This document shows, piece after piece, positions 1-9,063 of a stretch of DNA of 64,000 nucleotides (position 1 is the first letter of the stretch; each line of letters begins with the position of its first letter). Made by a program: the position numbers and the translations under genes. Origin of the DNA: Oceanomicrobium pacificus. GTDB taxonomy: Bacteria > Pseudomonadota > Alphaproteobacteria > Rhodobacterales > Rhodobacteraceae. Location of the stretch: the NCBI RefSeq assembly GCF_009833495.1, contig NZ_WUWG01000007.1, forward strand, positions 62,001-126,000, given 5' to 3'. The notes under the pieces were generated by a model. That model was given only the letters and a program-made list of their open reading frames with translations. It made no database searches and was not told the DNA's origin.

Positions 1-1
1 C

Positions 2-481
2 ATTGCCTATGTGCCCGAGAATATGGGCATCTTCGGCGGCCTGACGGTCGAGGAAAACATGCGGCTCGCGAGCCATGACGGCACGTTCGACCCCGACCGG
101 CTTTCGCGCATCCACACGCTCTTTCCCGCCATGAAACAGTTCTGGGCGAAACCTGCCGGCGCGCTGTCGGGCGGGCAGAAACAAATGCTGGCTATTTCCC
201 GGGCCATCATCGAGCGGCGTGACCTGATCCTGATCGACGAGCCGACCAAGGGCCTCGCCCCTGCGATCATCGCCGCAATGATCGAGGCGTTCCGAGAGAT
301 CGCGACCGAATCCACGATCCTGCTCGTGGAGCAGAATTTCAACTTCGCCCGCTCGCTCGGTCGCGGAGTGACCGTGATCGATGACGGGCGCGTGGCACAT
401 GACGGGCAGATGGACGCGCTGGCGGACGACAGCGCCTTGCAGACGCGGCTCCTGTCGCTGTCGCTCGACCAGCACCAGTAG
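2..481 (+). CDS. LivF-type branched-chain ABC transporter ATPase, 5'-truncated by window edge
   Basis: This is the C-terminal part (about 159 residues) of a nucleotide-binding subunit of the HAAT (branched-chain amino acid/amide) importer family. The frame is open to the window edge, so the Walker A motif lies outside. Visible are the LivF-like segment YVPENMGIFGGLTVEENM (Q-loop side), the ABC signature LSGGQKQMLAISRA and Walker B LILIDEPTKGLAP, followed by the switch-histidine region. It would hydrolyse ATP on the cytoplasmic face to drive the two permeases encoded directly downstream. Only 28 bases separate its stop from the next start. The substrate cannot be read from this fragment: HAAT systems also take urea, short amides and aromatic acids. 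Confidence 0.93.
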   Translation: MAYVPENMGIFGGLTVEENMRLASHDGTFDPDRLSRIHTLFPAMKQFWAKPAGALSGGQKQMLAISRAIIERRDLILIDEPTKGLAPAIIAAMIEAFREIATESTILLVEQNFNFARSLGRGVTVIDDGRVAHDGQMDALADDSALQTRLLSLSLDQHQ

Positions 482-509
482 GGCCAGCACCAGAAGGGGA
501 TGTGAACGG

Positions 510-1505
510 ATGGAGAGGTTGCAACAGACGGTGGCTCGGATGGGTGGCGTCAATCTGCTGCCCGTGGCGGTGGCGCTGGCCGCGCTCATCGCGATCGGCG
601 CGCCGGCCACCTGGGTCACGCTGACCGTGGCGGGGCTCGCGATGGGGATGATGATTTTCCTCATGGCCTCGGGCCTGTCGCTCGTTTTCGGTCTTATGGA
701 TGTGCTCAATTTCGGCCATTCGGCCTTCATTTCCTTCGGTGCCTTCATCGCGGCGTCGACGCTGGCGCTCCTGTCGGGCTGGGTGGCGGCGGATTCGCTC
801 CTCTACAACCTGCTGGCCCTCGGGATCGCGATCTCGGCTGCGGGCCTCTTCGGGCTGGTCGCGGGCTGGTTCTTCGAAGTGGTCATCGTCAAGCCCGTCT
901 ATCAGGACCATTTGCGGCAGATCCTCATCACGATGGGCGCGCTGATCGTGGCCGAGCAGCTGATCCTCGCCATCTGGGGCGGCTCGCCCCTGTCGGTGCC
1001 GCGCCCGGCCTTCCTGCAAGGATCGTGGCTCATCGGGGACACGACGATCGAGATTTACCGCGTCTTTGCCTTCCTGCTCGGCTTCGTGGCCTTCCTCGGG
1101 TTGCGCTATACGCTGAAGAGCACGCGGATCGGGCTCCTGATCCGGGCGGGCGTGGAAAACCGCGAGATGGTGGAAAGCCTCGGTTTCCGGATCGACCGGC
1201 TCTTTGCGGGCGTCTTCATGGTCGGCTCGGCGCTTGCGGCGATCGGCGGGGCCATGTGGGCGGGCTATGAGACGCTCATCACGCCCGACCTCGGGGCGGA
1301 GATGATGGTCCTTGTCTTCATCGTGGTCATCATTGGCGGGCTCGGCTCGATCGAGGGCAGCCTGCTGGGCGCGCTCCTTGTCGGGCTGACGGGCAATTAT
1401 GTCGGCTTTCTTGCGCCGAAACTGGCGCTGGCGTCCAACATGATCCTGATGATGGTCATCCTCCTGTGGCGGCCGCAGGGGCTGCGTCCGGCGGTGCGGA
1501 CATGA
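510..1505 (+). CDS. LivH-type branched-chain ABC transporter permease
   Basis: Inner-membrane permease of a HAAT importer, 331 residues. The start at 510 (MERLQQ) is preferred to the longer open frame because it follows a purine-rich AGAAGGGGAT stretch and begins the family-typical N-terminus. About eight to ten hydrophobic segments are visible, with the LivH hallmarks VFGLMDVLNFGHSAF near residue 60 and the cytoplasmic loop LLIRAGVENREMVESLG, then the conserved GGLGSIEG glycine-rich turn near the C-terminus. It forms a heterodimer with the LivM-type protein, whose ATG overlaps its TGA by 4 bases (ATGA), implying translational coupling. Confidence 0.94.
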   Translation: MERLQQTVARMGGVNLLPVAVALAALIAIGAPATWVTLTVAGLAMGMMIFLMASGLSLVFGLMDVLNFGHSAFISFGAFIAASTLALLSGWVAADSLLYNLLALGIAISAAGLFGLVAGWFFEVVIVKPVYQDHLRQILITMGALIVAEQLILAIWGGSPLSVPRPAFLQGSWLIGDTTIEIYRVFAFLLGFVAFLGLRYTLKSTRIGLLIRAGVENREMVESLGFRIDRLFAGVFMVGSALAAIGGAMWAGYETLITPDLGAEMMVLVFIVVIIGGLGSIEGSLLGALLVGLTGNYVGFLAPKLALASNMILMMVILLWRPQGLRPAVRT

Positions 1506-2611
1506 GCATGGTAAGTGAAACAGCCACCGCGGCGGCGGGCCGAAACACCCGCAGCGCGGGTTGGTGGATCGTGGCACTGGCGATCGGCGGGATCCTCTTC
1601 GCGCTCGCCTTCGCACCCTTCCTGTTCGACAATGTGCGCAGCCAGCAGGTGGCGGCGCGGATCTGCATTTTCATCGTGCTCGTGGCCTCCTATGACCTTC
1701 TGATCGGCTATACCGGCATTGTGTCCTTCGCCCACACGATGTTCTTCGGTCTTGGCGCCTACGGCGCGGCCATTGCCTTGCGCGGCATGGGACCGGGCTG
1801 GGACGCGGTGGCCGTCGGCACGCTGGCAGGTGTTGGCGCGGCGGCCCTTCTGGCGATCCTGATCGGGCTTCTGTCCCTGCGCGTGAAGGCGATCTTCTTC
1901 GCCATGGTGACGCTGGCCGCGGCGTCGGTCATGCTGGTGCTGGCGAGCCAACTGTCCGGCCTGACCGGCGGCGAGGACGGGATCACCTATCGCGCGCCCG
2001 ACCTGTTCAAGCCTGCGACCAAGCTCTGGCTCGATGCGGATGGCAAGGTGGCGACGCTGTGGGGCGTGAAGCTGAACGGCAAACTCGCCGCCTACTATTT
2101 CGTAGTCCTCAGCTGCGCGCTTCTCTTCGCGGTGATCCTGCGGGTCGTGGCCTCGCCGCTTGGCACGGTGTTGGAGGCGATCCGCGAAAACGAGATGCGG
2201 GCAGAGGCGATCGGCTATCGCGTCGTGGCCTATCGCACCGGCGTCTTCTGCCTTGCCGCTGTGCTGGCGGCGCTGGCCGGGTCGGTCTGGGCGGTCTGGC
2301 TGAAATATACCGGACCCGACACGGCCCTGTCCTTCGCCATCATGATCGACATTCTGCTGATGGTCGTGATCGGCGGCATGGGCACGGTCTGGGGGGCAGT
2401 GCTGGGCGTGACGCTGATGAGCCTCGCGCAATTCTACCTCAAGGATCTTATGGAGGTCGCAGCCCACGCGACGGGCGACTTGCCGCTTCTGCCCGAACTG
2501 CTTGACCCGGACCGCTGGCTGCTCTGGCTCGGCATCCTCTTCATCCTGCTCGTCTATTTCTTCCCCAAGGGGCTTGTAGGCACGCTGGCGGGCAAGGAAC
2601 GCCGCGCATGA
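1502..2611 (+). CDS. LivM-type branched-chain ABC transporter permease
   Basis: Second inner-membrane permease of the same importer, 369 residues. It starts at the ATGA overlap with the preceding permease. The LivM signature LLIGYTGIVSFAHTMFFGLGAYG lies near residues 66-88 (motif core GYTGIVSFAH). The cytoplasmic coupling loop AIRENEMRAEAIGYRV and the conserved GGMGTVWGAVLG turn follow. An insertion of about 30 mostly polar residues after LTGGEDG is common in LivM proteins that serve non-amino-acid substrates. It overlaps the downstream hydrolase start by ATGA, so all four genes at the left edge form one coupled unit. Confidence 0.94.
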   Translation: MSMVSETATAAAGRNTRSAGWWIVALAIGGILFALAFAPFLFDNVRSQQVAARICIFIVLVASYDLLIGYTGIVSFAHTMFFGLGAYGAAIALRGMGPGWDAVAVGTLAGVGAAALLAILIGLLSLRVKAIFFAMVTLAAASVMLVLASQLSGLTGGEDGITYRAPDLFKPATKLWLDADGKVATLWGVKLNGKLAAYYFVVLSCALLFAVILRVVASPLGTVLEAIRENEMRAEAIGYRVVAYRTGVFCLAAVLAALAGSVWAVWLKYTGPDTALSFAIMIDILLMVVIGGMGTVWGAVLGVTLMSLAQFYLKDLMEVAAHATGDLPLLPELLDPDRWLLWLGILFILLVYFFPKGLVGTLAGKERRA

Positions 2612-3465
2612 CGGACCGCAGGTCGGACTATCTGCGCATTGATGGCGCGGAGCTGCATGTCACGCTCTGGGGCAGGGCGGAGGCGCCGGCGGTTGTGCTC
2701 TGGCACGGGCTGGCGCGCACGGGGCGTGACTTCGATGAACTGGCCGCCGCGCTCGCACCGGACCATTTCGTGATCTGCCCCGACACGCTCGGGCGCGGTC
2801 TGTCCGGCTGGGCGTCCGACCCGGACCGCGACTACGGGTTCGACTGTTATGCACGCCATGCGCTTGGCATCCTCGATCATTACGGCATCGACCGGCTTGA
2901 CTGGGTCGGGACCTCGATGGGCGGCGCCTTGGGCATCCGCTTGGCGGCGGGACCGCTGGCGGACAGGATCGGGGCGCTCGTCATCAACGATATCGGTCCC
3001 GAACTTCCCGCCGACGCCATCGGGCGGATCGCGGATTATGTCGGTGCTCCGCCCGTCGTCGACCATGTGTCGGATCTGGAGGCGTGGCTGCGCCAGTCCT
3101 ACGCCCCCTTTGGCACCAACAGCGCGGCTTTCTGGCGGCGGATGGCGGACACGTCCGTGCGCCGCTGCGACAACGGTCAGGTGACGGTGCATTACGATCC
3201 GGCCATTGTCCGGCAGTTGCACCTGCATCCGCAGGATTACCGGCTCTGGCCGGAGTTCGAACGGGTCACCGCGCGGATGTTGCTCCTGCGCGGTGTGTCG
3301 TCCGATCTGTTGCCCGTCGAGATGGCTGACCGAATGGAAGCCGTGCGCCCCGACATGGCTCGGGTCGAGATGGACGGGTTCGGCCACGCGCCGACCCTTG
3401 CACGGAGCGCCGACCACCGGCTGGTGCGGGAATTTCTGACGGAAACGCAACACCATAAGATTTGA
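2608..3465 (+). CDS. alpha/beta hydrolase
   Basis: A 285-residue alpha/beta-hydrolase-fold protein. The oxyanion-hole segment LWHGLARTG is near residues 31-39, the nucleophile elbow GTSMGG places the catalytic serine at residue 103, and the probable catalytic histidine is in GFGHAPTL near the C-terminus. No signal peptide is visible, so it is cytoplasmic. Its ATG overlaps the LivM-type permease stop, so it is the last gene of the importer operon. By context it may hydrolyse an ester, amide or lactone brought in by the importer, but the substrate is not identifiable. The nap operon behind it has its own regulatory region. Confidence 0.85.
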   Translation: MTDRRSDYLRIDGAELHVTLWGRAEAPAVVLWHGLARTGRDFDELAAALAPDHFVICPDTLGRGLSGWASDPDRDYGFDCYARHALGILDHYGIDRLDWVGTSMGGALGIRLAAGPLADRIGALVINDIGPELPADAIGRIADYVGAPPVVDHVSDLEAWLRQSYAPFGTNSAAFWRRMADTSVRRCDNGQVTVHYDPAIVRQLHLHPQDYRLWPEFERVTARMLLLRGVSSDLLPVEMADRMEAVRPDMARVEMDGFGHAPTLARSADHRLVREFLTETQHHKI

Positions 3466-3495
3466 TGAGGCCAATTCTTGTGTTCGTGCTAGCCT

Positions 3496-3509
3496 TTGAT
3501 TCAGATCAA
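3496..3509 (+). promoter_or_regulatory. FNR/FnrL-type operator upstream of napE
   Basis: The sequence TTGATTCAGATCAA is a perfect match to the FNR consensus half-sites TTGAT-N4-ATCAA. It lies in the 107-base gap between the hydrolase and napE, 63 bases before the napE ATG. This is consistent with anaerobic activation of the nap operon by an FnrL-type regulator. NnrR/DNR sites usually carry TTGCG/CGCAA-like half-sites, which this is not. Confidence 0.8.
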
Positions 3510-3572
3510 AGTGAATGGCGCGGGGATGGGCCTTTCATATCCTCCTGACAGCGCCGGGACTGGCAGCGGAGG

Positions 3573-3749
3573 ATGGACGTGACTGACCAGACGAGTGAAC
3601 TTGATCCCCCCGTGACCAAGGGTGAGGAATGGCGCACATTCTTCATTCTCGCCGTCCTTCTGGCACCGGCGCTCGCAGTGGCGATCGTGGGCAGTTACGG
3701 GTTCATCATCTGGATGTCCCAACTGCTCCTCGGCCCGCCCAGCCACTGA
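3573..3749 (+). CDS. napE: periplasmic nitrate reductase subunit NapE
   Basis: A 58-residue protein with a charged N-terminus ending in KGEEWRTFF, then one hydrophobic helix (ILAVLLAPALAVAIVGSYGF) and a short tail. That is the length and layout of NapE, a small inner-membrane protein of unclear function found at the head of many nap operons. The ATG at 3573 follows GCGGAGG. It sits 8 bases before napF and downstream of the FNR-type box, making it the first gene of the operon. Confidence 0.88.
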   Translation: MDVTDQTSELDPPVTKGEEWRTFFILAVLLAPALAVAIVGSYGFIIWMSQLLLGPPSH

Positions 3750-3757
3750 GCCCGCCG

Positions 3758-4273
3758 ATGAGCGCGCCCCTTGACCAGCCACGGATGGACCGCCGCGCTT
3801 TTCTGCGCTGGGGCCGGCCCGTGCCTGTCCCGCCGGCGATCCGGCCGCCCTGGACGGACGCAGCAACGATGGCGGCTTGCACGGCATGCGGGGACTGCCT
3901 GTCGGCCTGTCCCGAGGCGATCCTTGTCGCGGATGCGGATGGCAAGCCGCGCGTCGATGTGGCGGACGGGGAATGCACTTTCTGCGGTGACTGCGCGGAG
4001 GCCTGCGGGGAACCCGTCTTTGAACCGGAGCGGACACCGCCCTGGCCCGTTGTGGCCAGCCTGTCCGCCGACTGCCTGCTGGCGTCGGGCATCGAGTGCC
4101 GCATCTGCACGGACATGTGCGACCCGCGCGCGCTGCGTTTCGACCTGTCGGTCCGGCCGATGGGGGCGATCCGGCTCGACACGGATGCCTGCACCGGATG
4201 CGGCGCCTGCGTGGCGCCCTGTCCGGCCGACGCGATCGCACTCGCCGACCCGAGGCTGGAGGAGGCCGCATGA
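3758..4273 (+). CDS. napF: ferredoxin-type protein NapF
   Basis: A cytoplasmic iron-sulfur protein of 171 residues, thought to help insert [4Fe-4S] clusters into NapA. Cysteine clusters are visible at about residues 41-51 (CTACGDCLSAC), 73-83 (CTFCGDCAEAC), 114-121 (CRICTDMC) and 145-155 (CTGCGACVAPC). The ATG at 3758 is chosen over the longer open frame because upstream sequence is the napE gene in another frame. The N-terminal MDRRAFLRWG resembles the twin-arginine-like motif often seen in NapF. Its stop overlaps the napD start (ATGA). Confidence 0.93.
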   Translation: MSAPLDQPRMDRRAFLRWGRPVPVPPAIRPPWTDAATMAACTACGDCLSACPEAILVADADGKPRVDVADGECTFCGDCAEACGEPVFEPERTPPWPVVASLSADCLLASGIECRICTDMCDPRALRFDLSVRPMGAIRLDTDACTGCGACVAPCPADAIALADPRLEEAA

Positions 4274-4548
4274 CCAAGCCCGTTCACATATCCAGCCTGC
4301 TCATCACCGTCCGTCCCGACCGTCTGGCTGATGTCTGTGCCGCCATCGATGCGGAGGAGATTGCCGAGGTTGCCCTGCAGGACCCGCAGGGCAAGATCGT
4401 CGTGACGCTGGAGACGGACAGCGAAGGACAGATCATGGATGCGCTCGACCGCATCCAAGTTTTGCCGGGCGTCGCGAATGCGTCGCTCGTGTTTCACCAG
4501 ATTGACGACGCGCCGGATACCGAACTCGCGTCCATGACAGGAGCCTGA
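4270..4548 (+). CDS. napD: NapA signal-peptide-binding chaperone NapD
   Basis: A 92-residue ferredoxin-fold chaperone that binds the Tat signal peptide of NapA and holds back export until the molybdenum cofactor is inserted. The NapD signature is visible: [17 protein letters not shown] at the N-terminus, [13 protein letters not shown] in the centre, and a C-terminal helix followed by [13 protein letters not shown]. It overlaps napF by 4 bases and is followed after 2 bases by napA. The next gene does carry a Tat signal, as expected for this partner. Confidence 0.95.
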   Translation: MTKPVHISSLLITVRPDRLADVCAAIDAEEIAEVALQDPQGKIVVTLETDSEGQIMDALDRIQVLPGVANASLVFHQIDDAPDTELASMTGA

Positions 4549-4550
4549 CC

Positions 4551-7049
4551 ATGACCAAAGTGACACGACGCACTGTAATCAAGGCGCAAGCTGTCGCGGC
4601 GGCGGCAGCGGCAGCCGGACTGGCCGCCCCGGCGGCTGCCCAGAACCTCGTGACCGACGCGACCCTGACCGACCTGAAATGGTCGAAGGCCGCCTGCCGT
4701 TTCTGCGGCACAGGCTGTTCGATCATGGTCGCAACCAAGGCGGGCCGCGTGGTGGCTACCCACGGCGACGCCAAGGCCGAGGTCAATCGCGGGCTCAATT
4801 GCATCAAGGGCTATTTCCTGTCGAAGATCATGTACGGGCAGGACCGCCTGACCCAACCGCTTCTGCGCAAGAGCGGCGGCAGCTTCGACAAGGAAGGCGA
4901 TTTCGAACCGGTCAGCTGGGACGAGGCCTTCGACATCATGGCCGAGAAATGGAAGGCCACGCTGAAGGAGAAGGGCCCCGAAGCGATCGGCATGTTCGGC
5001 TCAGGCCAGTGGACGGTCTGGGAAGGCTATGCCGCCGCCAAACTGATGAAGGCGGGCTTCCGGTCCAACAATATCGACCCGAACGCGCGCCACTGCATGG
5101 CGTCGGCGGTGGCGGGGTTCATGCGCACCTTCGGCATCGACGAGCCGATGGGCTGCTATGACGATTTCGAAAATGCGGACGCGTTCGTGCTCTGGGGGTC
5201 CAACATGTCGGAGATGCATCCGATCCTCTGGACCCGCATCGCCGACCGCCGGTTCAGCCATCCGCATGTGAAAGTGGCGGTCCTGTCGACCTTCGAGCAT
5301 CGCAGCTTCGATCTGGCCGACATTCCGATGGTCTTCACACCGCATACCGATCTGGTGATCCTGAACTACATCGCCAACTACCTGATCGAAAATGACGCGG
5401 TGAACTATGATTTCGTCTCGAAACATGTGAATTTCAAACGCGGCAACACCGATATCGGATACGGGCTGCGGCCCGAAAATCCGCTGGAGGCCGCGGCGGC
5501 CAATGCCGACAAGGCCGGCGGCGCGGAGCCGATGAGCTTCGAGGAATTCGCCGAATTCGTGAAACCCTACACGCTGGAAAAAGCGGCCGAGATGTCGGGC
5601 GTGCCGGCCAACCGGCTGGAGGAACTGGCCAAGCTCTATGCCGATCCCGACATCAAGGTCATGTCGACCTGGACCATGGGCGTGAACCAGCACACGCGCG
5701 GCGTCTGGGTCAACAACATGATCTACAACATCCATCTGCTGACCGGGAAGATCGCGACGCCGGGCAACTCGCCCTTCTCGCTCACCGGTCAGCCGTCCGC
5801 CTGCGGCACGGCGCGCGAGGTGGGGACCTTCTCGCACCGGCTGCCGGCCGACATGGTGGTCAACAATCCCGAGCACCGCGCCCATGCCGAAGAGATCTGG
5901 AAGCTGCCAGAGGGCACGATCCCCGAGAAGGTCGGCGCCCATGCGGTCCTGCAGAACCGGCTTCTGAAGGACGGCAAGATCAACTGCTACTGGGTGCAGG
6001 TGAACAACAATATGCAGGCCGCGCCCAACATGATGGAGGAAGGGCTGCCGGGGTACCGCAACCCCGACAATTTCATCGTGGTCTCGGACGCCTATCCGAC
6101 CGTGACCGCGCAAGCGGCCGACCTGATCCTGCCGACCGCCATGTGGGTGGAGAAGGAGGGCGCCTACGGTAATGCCGAGCGGCGCACGCAGTTCTGGCAC
6201 CAGATGGTGGACGCGCCGGGCGAGAGCCGCTCGGACCTCTGGCAGCTTGTCGAGTTCTCCAAACGGTTCACGGTGGAGGATGTCTGGCCGCAGGAGCTGA
6301 TCGACAAGGCGCCGGAGATGGCGGGCAAGACGCTCTACGACATCCTTTTCGCCAATGGCGAGGTCGACCAGTTCGGGCTTGATGAAACGGCGGAGGATTA
6401 CGCAAATGCCGAGGCCGACGCGTTCGGCTTCTACATCCAGAAGGGCCTGTTCGAGGAATATGCCCGCTTCGGCCGCGGCCACGGCCACGATCTGGCTCCG
6501 TTCGACACCTATCACGAGGTGCGCGGATTGCGCTGGCCCGTCGTGGACGGGCAGGAAACCCGCTGGCGGTTCAAGGAAGGGTCCGACCCTTATGTGACGC
6601 CGGGGTCAGACTATGAGTTCTACGGCCACAAGGATGGCAAGGCCGTGATCTTCGCGCTGCCCTACGAGCCGCCCGCGGAAAGCCCGGACGAGGAATATCC
6701 TTTCTGGCTCTCGACCGGGCGGGTGCTGGAGCACTGGCATTCCGGCTCGATGACCCAGCGAGTTCCGGAACTCTACAAGGCCGTTCCGGACGCGCTTTGC
6801 TACATGCATCCCGACGATGCGCGCGAGGCCGGATTGCGGCGCGGAAGCCAGGTCCGGGTCAAGTCGCGGCGCGGAGAGATCATCACCCGCGTCGAGACAC
6901 GCGGCCGCAACAAGCCGCCGCGCGGGCTCGTCTTCGTTCCCTGGTTCGATGCCAGCCAGCTCATCAACAAGGTGACGCTGGATGCCACCGATCCGATCTC
7001 CAAACAGACCGACTTCAAGAAATGTGCGGTCAAGATCGAAGCGGTATGA
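4551..7049 (+). CDS. napA: periplasmic nitrate reductase catalytic subunit NapA
   Basis: Molybdopterin (bis-MGD) nitrate reductase, 832 residues, the usual NapA length. It reduces nitrate to nitrite in the periplasm. The N-terminus [10 protein letters not shown] followed by an alanine-rich stretch ending AAPAAAQ is a Tat signal peptide. The [4Fe-4S] ligands are C49, C52, C56 and C84 ([11 protein letters not shown] ... LNCIKGY). The Mo-ligand cysteine is C182 in [10 protein letters not shown]. The C-terminal cofactor-binding domain contains [18 protein letters not shown]. The gene is intact with no anomalies and overlaps napB by 4 bases. Confidence 0.98.
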   Translation: MTKVTRRTVIKAQAVAAAAAAAGLAAPAAAQNLVTDATLTDLKWSKAACRFCGTGCSIMVATKAGRVVATHGDAKAEVNRGLNCIKGYFLSKIMYGQDRLTQPLLRKSGGSFDKEGDFEPVSWDEAFDIMAEKWKATLKEKGPEAIGMFGSGQWTVWEGYAAAKLMKAGFRSNNIDPNARHCMASAVAGFMRTFGIDEPMGCYDDFENADAFVLWGSNMSEMHPILWTRIADRRFSHPHVKVAVLSTFEHRSFDLADIPMVFTPHTDLVILNYIANYLIENDAVNYDFVSKHVNFKRGNTDIGYGLRPENPLEAAAANADKAGGAEPMSFEEFAEFVKPYTLEKAAEMSGVPANRLEELAKLYADPDIKVMSTWTMGVNQHTRGVWVNNMIYNIHLLTGKIATPGNSPFSLTGQPSACGTAREVGTFSHRLPADMVVNNPEHRAHAEEIWKLPEGTIPEKVGAHAVLQNRLLKDGKINCYWVQVNNNMQAAPNMMEEGLPGYRNPDNFIVVSDAYPTVTAQAADLILPTAMWVEKEGAYGNAERRTQFWHQMVDAPGESRSDLWQLVEFSKRFTVEDVWPQELIDKAPEMAGKTLYDILFANGEVDQFGLDETAEDYANAEADAFGFYIQKGLFEEYARFGRGHGHDLAPFDTYHEVRGLRWPVVDGQETRWRFKEGSDPYVTPGSDYEFYGHKDGKAVIFALPYEPPAESPDEEYPFWLSTGRVLEHWHSGSMTQRVPELYKAVPDALCYMHPDDAREAGLRRGSQVRVKSRRGEIITRVETRGRNKPPRGLVFVPWFDASQLINKVTLDATDPISKQTDFKKCAVKIEAV

Positions 7050-7531
7050 GGTTCACGATGACACAGACAGCACGCATCCCGACACTCGCCGCCCTGATCG
7101 TGGCGCTTGCGGCGCCGGTTCTGGCCCAGCAATCGGTCGCCACCCTGCGCGGCCCGGCGGATCTGGCCGAAAACGGCCCGGCCCAGCCGATCCCGGCGGT
7201 GGTCAATTCCGATATCAGGCAGGTCCGGAACTATCCCGAACAGCCGCCGCTCATTCCGCACAAGATCGACGGCTACCAGATCACGTCGGACTATAACCAG
7301 TGCCTGACTTGCCACAGCCGCACGGCGATCGAGGTCAGCCAGGCGCCGATGGTCTCGATCACCCATTTCATGGACCGGGAGGGGCAGTTCCTGGCCTCCA
7401 TCTCGCCGCGGCGGTTCTTCTGCACCCAGTGCCATGTGCCGCAGTCCGACGCCCGCCCGCTGGTGGAAAACGAGTTTGTCGATGTGGACACGGTGCTTGA
7501 TTACGTGACCTCGCACGGGGGGAGTGATTGA
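7046..7531 (+). CDS. napB: diheme cytochrome c NapB, nitrate reductase electron-transfer subunit
   Basis: Small periplasmic subunit of 161 residues that passes electrons from NapC to NapA. A signal peptide (MRFTMTQ..., cleavage near LAAPVLAQ) is followed by two c-type heme sites: CLTCH at residues 86-90 and CTQCH at 126-130. The start at 7046 overlaps the napA TGA; an in-frame ATG at 7058 is an alternative that would still keep the signal peptide. The stop overlaps the napC ATG by one base (TGATG). Confidence 0.96.
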   Translation: MRFTMTQTARIPTLAALIVALAAPVLAQQSVATLRGPADLAENGPAQPIPAVVNSDIRQVRNYPEQPPLIPHKIDGYQITSDYNQCLTCHSRTAIEVSQAPMVSITHFMDREGQFLASISPRRFFCTQCHVPQSDARPLVENEFVDVDTVLDYVTSHGGSD

Positions 7532-8169
7532 TGATCCGGTTTCTCAAACGGACCTGGGCCATCATCAAGCGGCCCAGTGTGCATCTGTCGCTGGGGTTCC
7601 TGTCGCTCGGCGGTTTCGTGATGGGGCTGCTCTTCTGGGGGGCCTTCAACACGGCGCTGGAACTGACCAACACGGAAACCTTCTGCACCGGCTGCCACGA
7701 GATGCGGGACAATGTGTTCGTCGAGTTGCAAGCGACGATCCACTACACCAACCGCTCGGGCGTGCGGGCCACCTGCCCGGACTGCCATGTGCCGCATAAC
7801 TGGACCTCGAAGATCGCCCGCAAGATGGCGGCGTCCAAGGAAGTCTGGGGCAAGATTTTCGGGACCATCAACACGCGAGAGAAGTTCGAGGAAAAACGCC
7901 TCGAACTGGCACAGCATGAATGGGCGCGGTTCGAGGCCAATGACTCGCTGGAATGCCGCAACTGCCATTCGGCGGATTCGATGGACATCACCCGGCAGAG
8001 CAAGCGCGCCGCAGAGGCGCATGAGCGGTTTCTCTTCACCGGAGAGAATACCTGCATCGACTGTCACAAGGGCATCGCGCATACGCTGCCGGACATCGGA
8101 CAGGCCATGCTCCACAAGAGCAGCGACCCGAATGTGACCGAGTTGCAAACCTTCCTGCGCACCGACTGA
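7531..8169 (+). CDS. napC: tetraheme cytochrome c quinol dehydrogenase NapC
   Basis: Membrane-anchored NapC/NirT-family protein, 212 residues, that oxidises ubiquinol and feeds NapB/NapA. A single N-terminal membrane helix (about residues 16-40) is followed by four CXXCH heme sites at residues 52, 82, 142 and 175 (CTGCH, CPDCH, CRNCH, CIDCH). A TTG codon immediately precedes the ATG, but the ATG at 7531 gives the standard TGATG coupling with napB. It is the last gene of the operon. No napG/napH quinol route is present here, so NapC is the expected electron donor. Confidence 0.96.
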   Translation: MIRFLKRTWAIIKRPSVHLSLGFLSLGGFVMGLLFWGAFNTALELTNTETFCTGCHEMRDNVFVELQATIHYTNRSGVRATCPDCHVPHNWTSKIARKMAASKEVWGKIFGTINTREKFEEKRLELAQHEWARFEANDSLECRNCHSADSMDITRQSKRAAEAHERFLFTGENTCIDCHKGIAHTLPDIGQAMLHKSSDPNVTELQTFLRTD

Positions 8170-8192
8170 GCCGCGCAGCAAGGGCAAAAAAG

Positions 8193-8218
8193 AAGGGGCC
8201 GGAACGCGGCCCCTTTTT
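8193..8218 (+). terminator. Rho-independent terminator of the nap operon
   Basis: A perfect 7-bp GC stem (GGGGCCG at 8195-8201 with CGGCCCC at 8207-8213, 5-base loop) is followed directly by TTTTT. Flanking AA/TT can extend the stem by two pairs. It lies 23 bases after the napC stop and before the convergent OmpA-like gene. Confidence 0.85.
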
Positions 8219-8239
8219 CATTGGATCGGTTCGGTGGCG

Positions 8240-8908
8240 CTAGTTGCCGAGCGCCTTGCTGAGCCGCGCCGAACTGCACAGGCAGCGCTGGGAATATTCG
8301 ATCTTCCGGCGCTCGTTCATGCCGTAGCCGACCGCCGATCCGCAATCCTCTCGTGCCGCGCCGGCCATCTGGAAGGCCGGCCCGTTGCCGCCTGAAGCCG
8401 CGAGTTGCGCATAGGTGTTGCGTGCTGTCGTCGCGCGGCGGATCAGGTCCTCCTGCAGGGCCTCGCCAAGGCTCGCCTGCGTGATGTTGATCTGCCGGAA
8501 ATTGCGGCAGGCGGCAAGGATATCGTCGAGCGTGACGGTCACACGGCGGTTGAGCCGCTCGGGACCGGTGACGGCGACCAGCAATTCGGTCTCCCCCTTG
8601 CTCTGGATCCCGTCGATCCGCGACACGGGCACACCGGCGGCTGTCAGGGCCCGCGCGGTATTCTCCGCACGGCGCCGTGCCAGATCGAAATTGTAGCCGG
8701 TGGTGCCAACCGCGTCGGTATAGCCCACGACGAGCGTGCCATAGAGCGGGTTTTCCCCGAGCTTCGCGGCAATCCGCTCCACCTCGGCCAGGGCTTCGGC
8801 ATCGAGCCTGTCACTGTCGAAATCGAAGTTGATCGTGCCCAGATCATCGGCCCGGACGGGAACGGCACTGATCAGGAAAAGCAACATCAACCGGAAAATC
8901 ACGGTCAT
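8240..8908 (-). CDS. OmpA-family protein, probable accessory of the adhesin export locus
   Basis: A 222-residue exported protein. The start at 8908 (MTVIFRLMLL) is chosen because it follows GGAGGAAG and begins a clean signal peptide ending PVRADD. Residues of about 25-130 form an OmpA-like peptidoglycan-binding domain (INFDFDSDRL, GYTDAVGTTGYNFDLARRRA). The C-terminal 90 residues are helical-looking and contain several cysteines (AACRNF, EDCGSA, QRCLCSS), which is unusual for the family. It is transcribed divergently from the TolC-like gene with a 155-base gap. OmpA-like proteins accompany LapA/BpfA-type adhesin exporters in other bacteria, so a role in that system is likely but inferred. Confidence 0.85.
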   Translation of the reverse strand: MTVIFRLMLLFLISAVPVRADDLGTINFDFDSDRLDAEALAEVERIAAKLGENPLYGTLVVGYTDAVGTTGYNFDLARRRAENTARALTAAGVPVSRIDGIQSKGETELLVAVTGPERLNRRVTVTLDDILAACRNFRQINITQASLGEALQEDLIRRATTARNTYAQLAASGGNGPAFQMAGAAREDCGSAVGYGMNERRKIEYSQRCLCSSARLSKALGN

Positions 8909-9063
8909 TCTACTTCCTCCGCATGGACGCGTAAGTGAAAACGTGATGCAATATGAACATACTAACTGGAATTGAAGGCAAGACAAGCAAGAGCGCTGCG
9001 CTGCCATCGACATGGGGCCGCATGGTTGGGCAGGGGCAACAGACCATCTGAAAGGGGGTCGTC

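Noticed and set aside
339-1616. A 425-codon minus-strand open frame across the LivH/LivM-type permeases; similar long shadows at 5001-6515, 10933-12669 and 49771-51537
   Set aside because: All lie antisense to strongly conserved genes and read as arginine/histidine/proline/glutamine-rich low-complexity sequence, the usual product of high-GC codon bias.
3496-3509. The nap operator as an NnrR/DNR nitric-oxide-responsive site
   Set aside because: Half-sites are TTGAT/ATCAA, the FNR consensus, not the TTGCG-like form.
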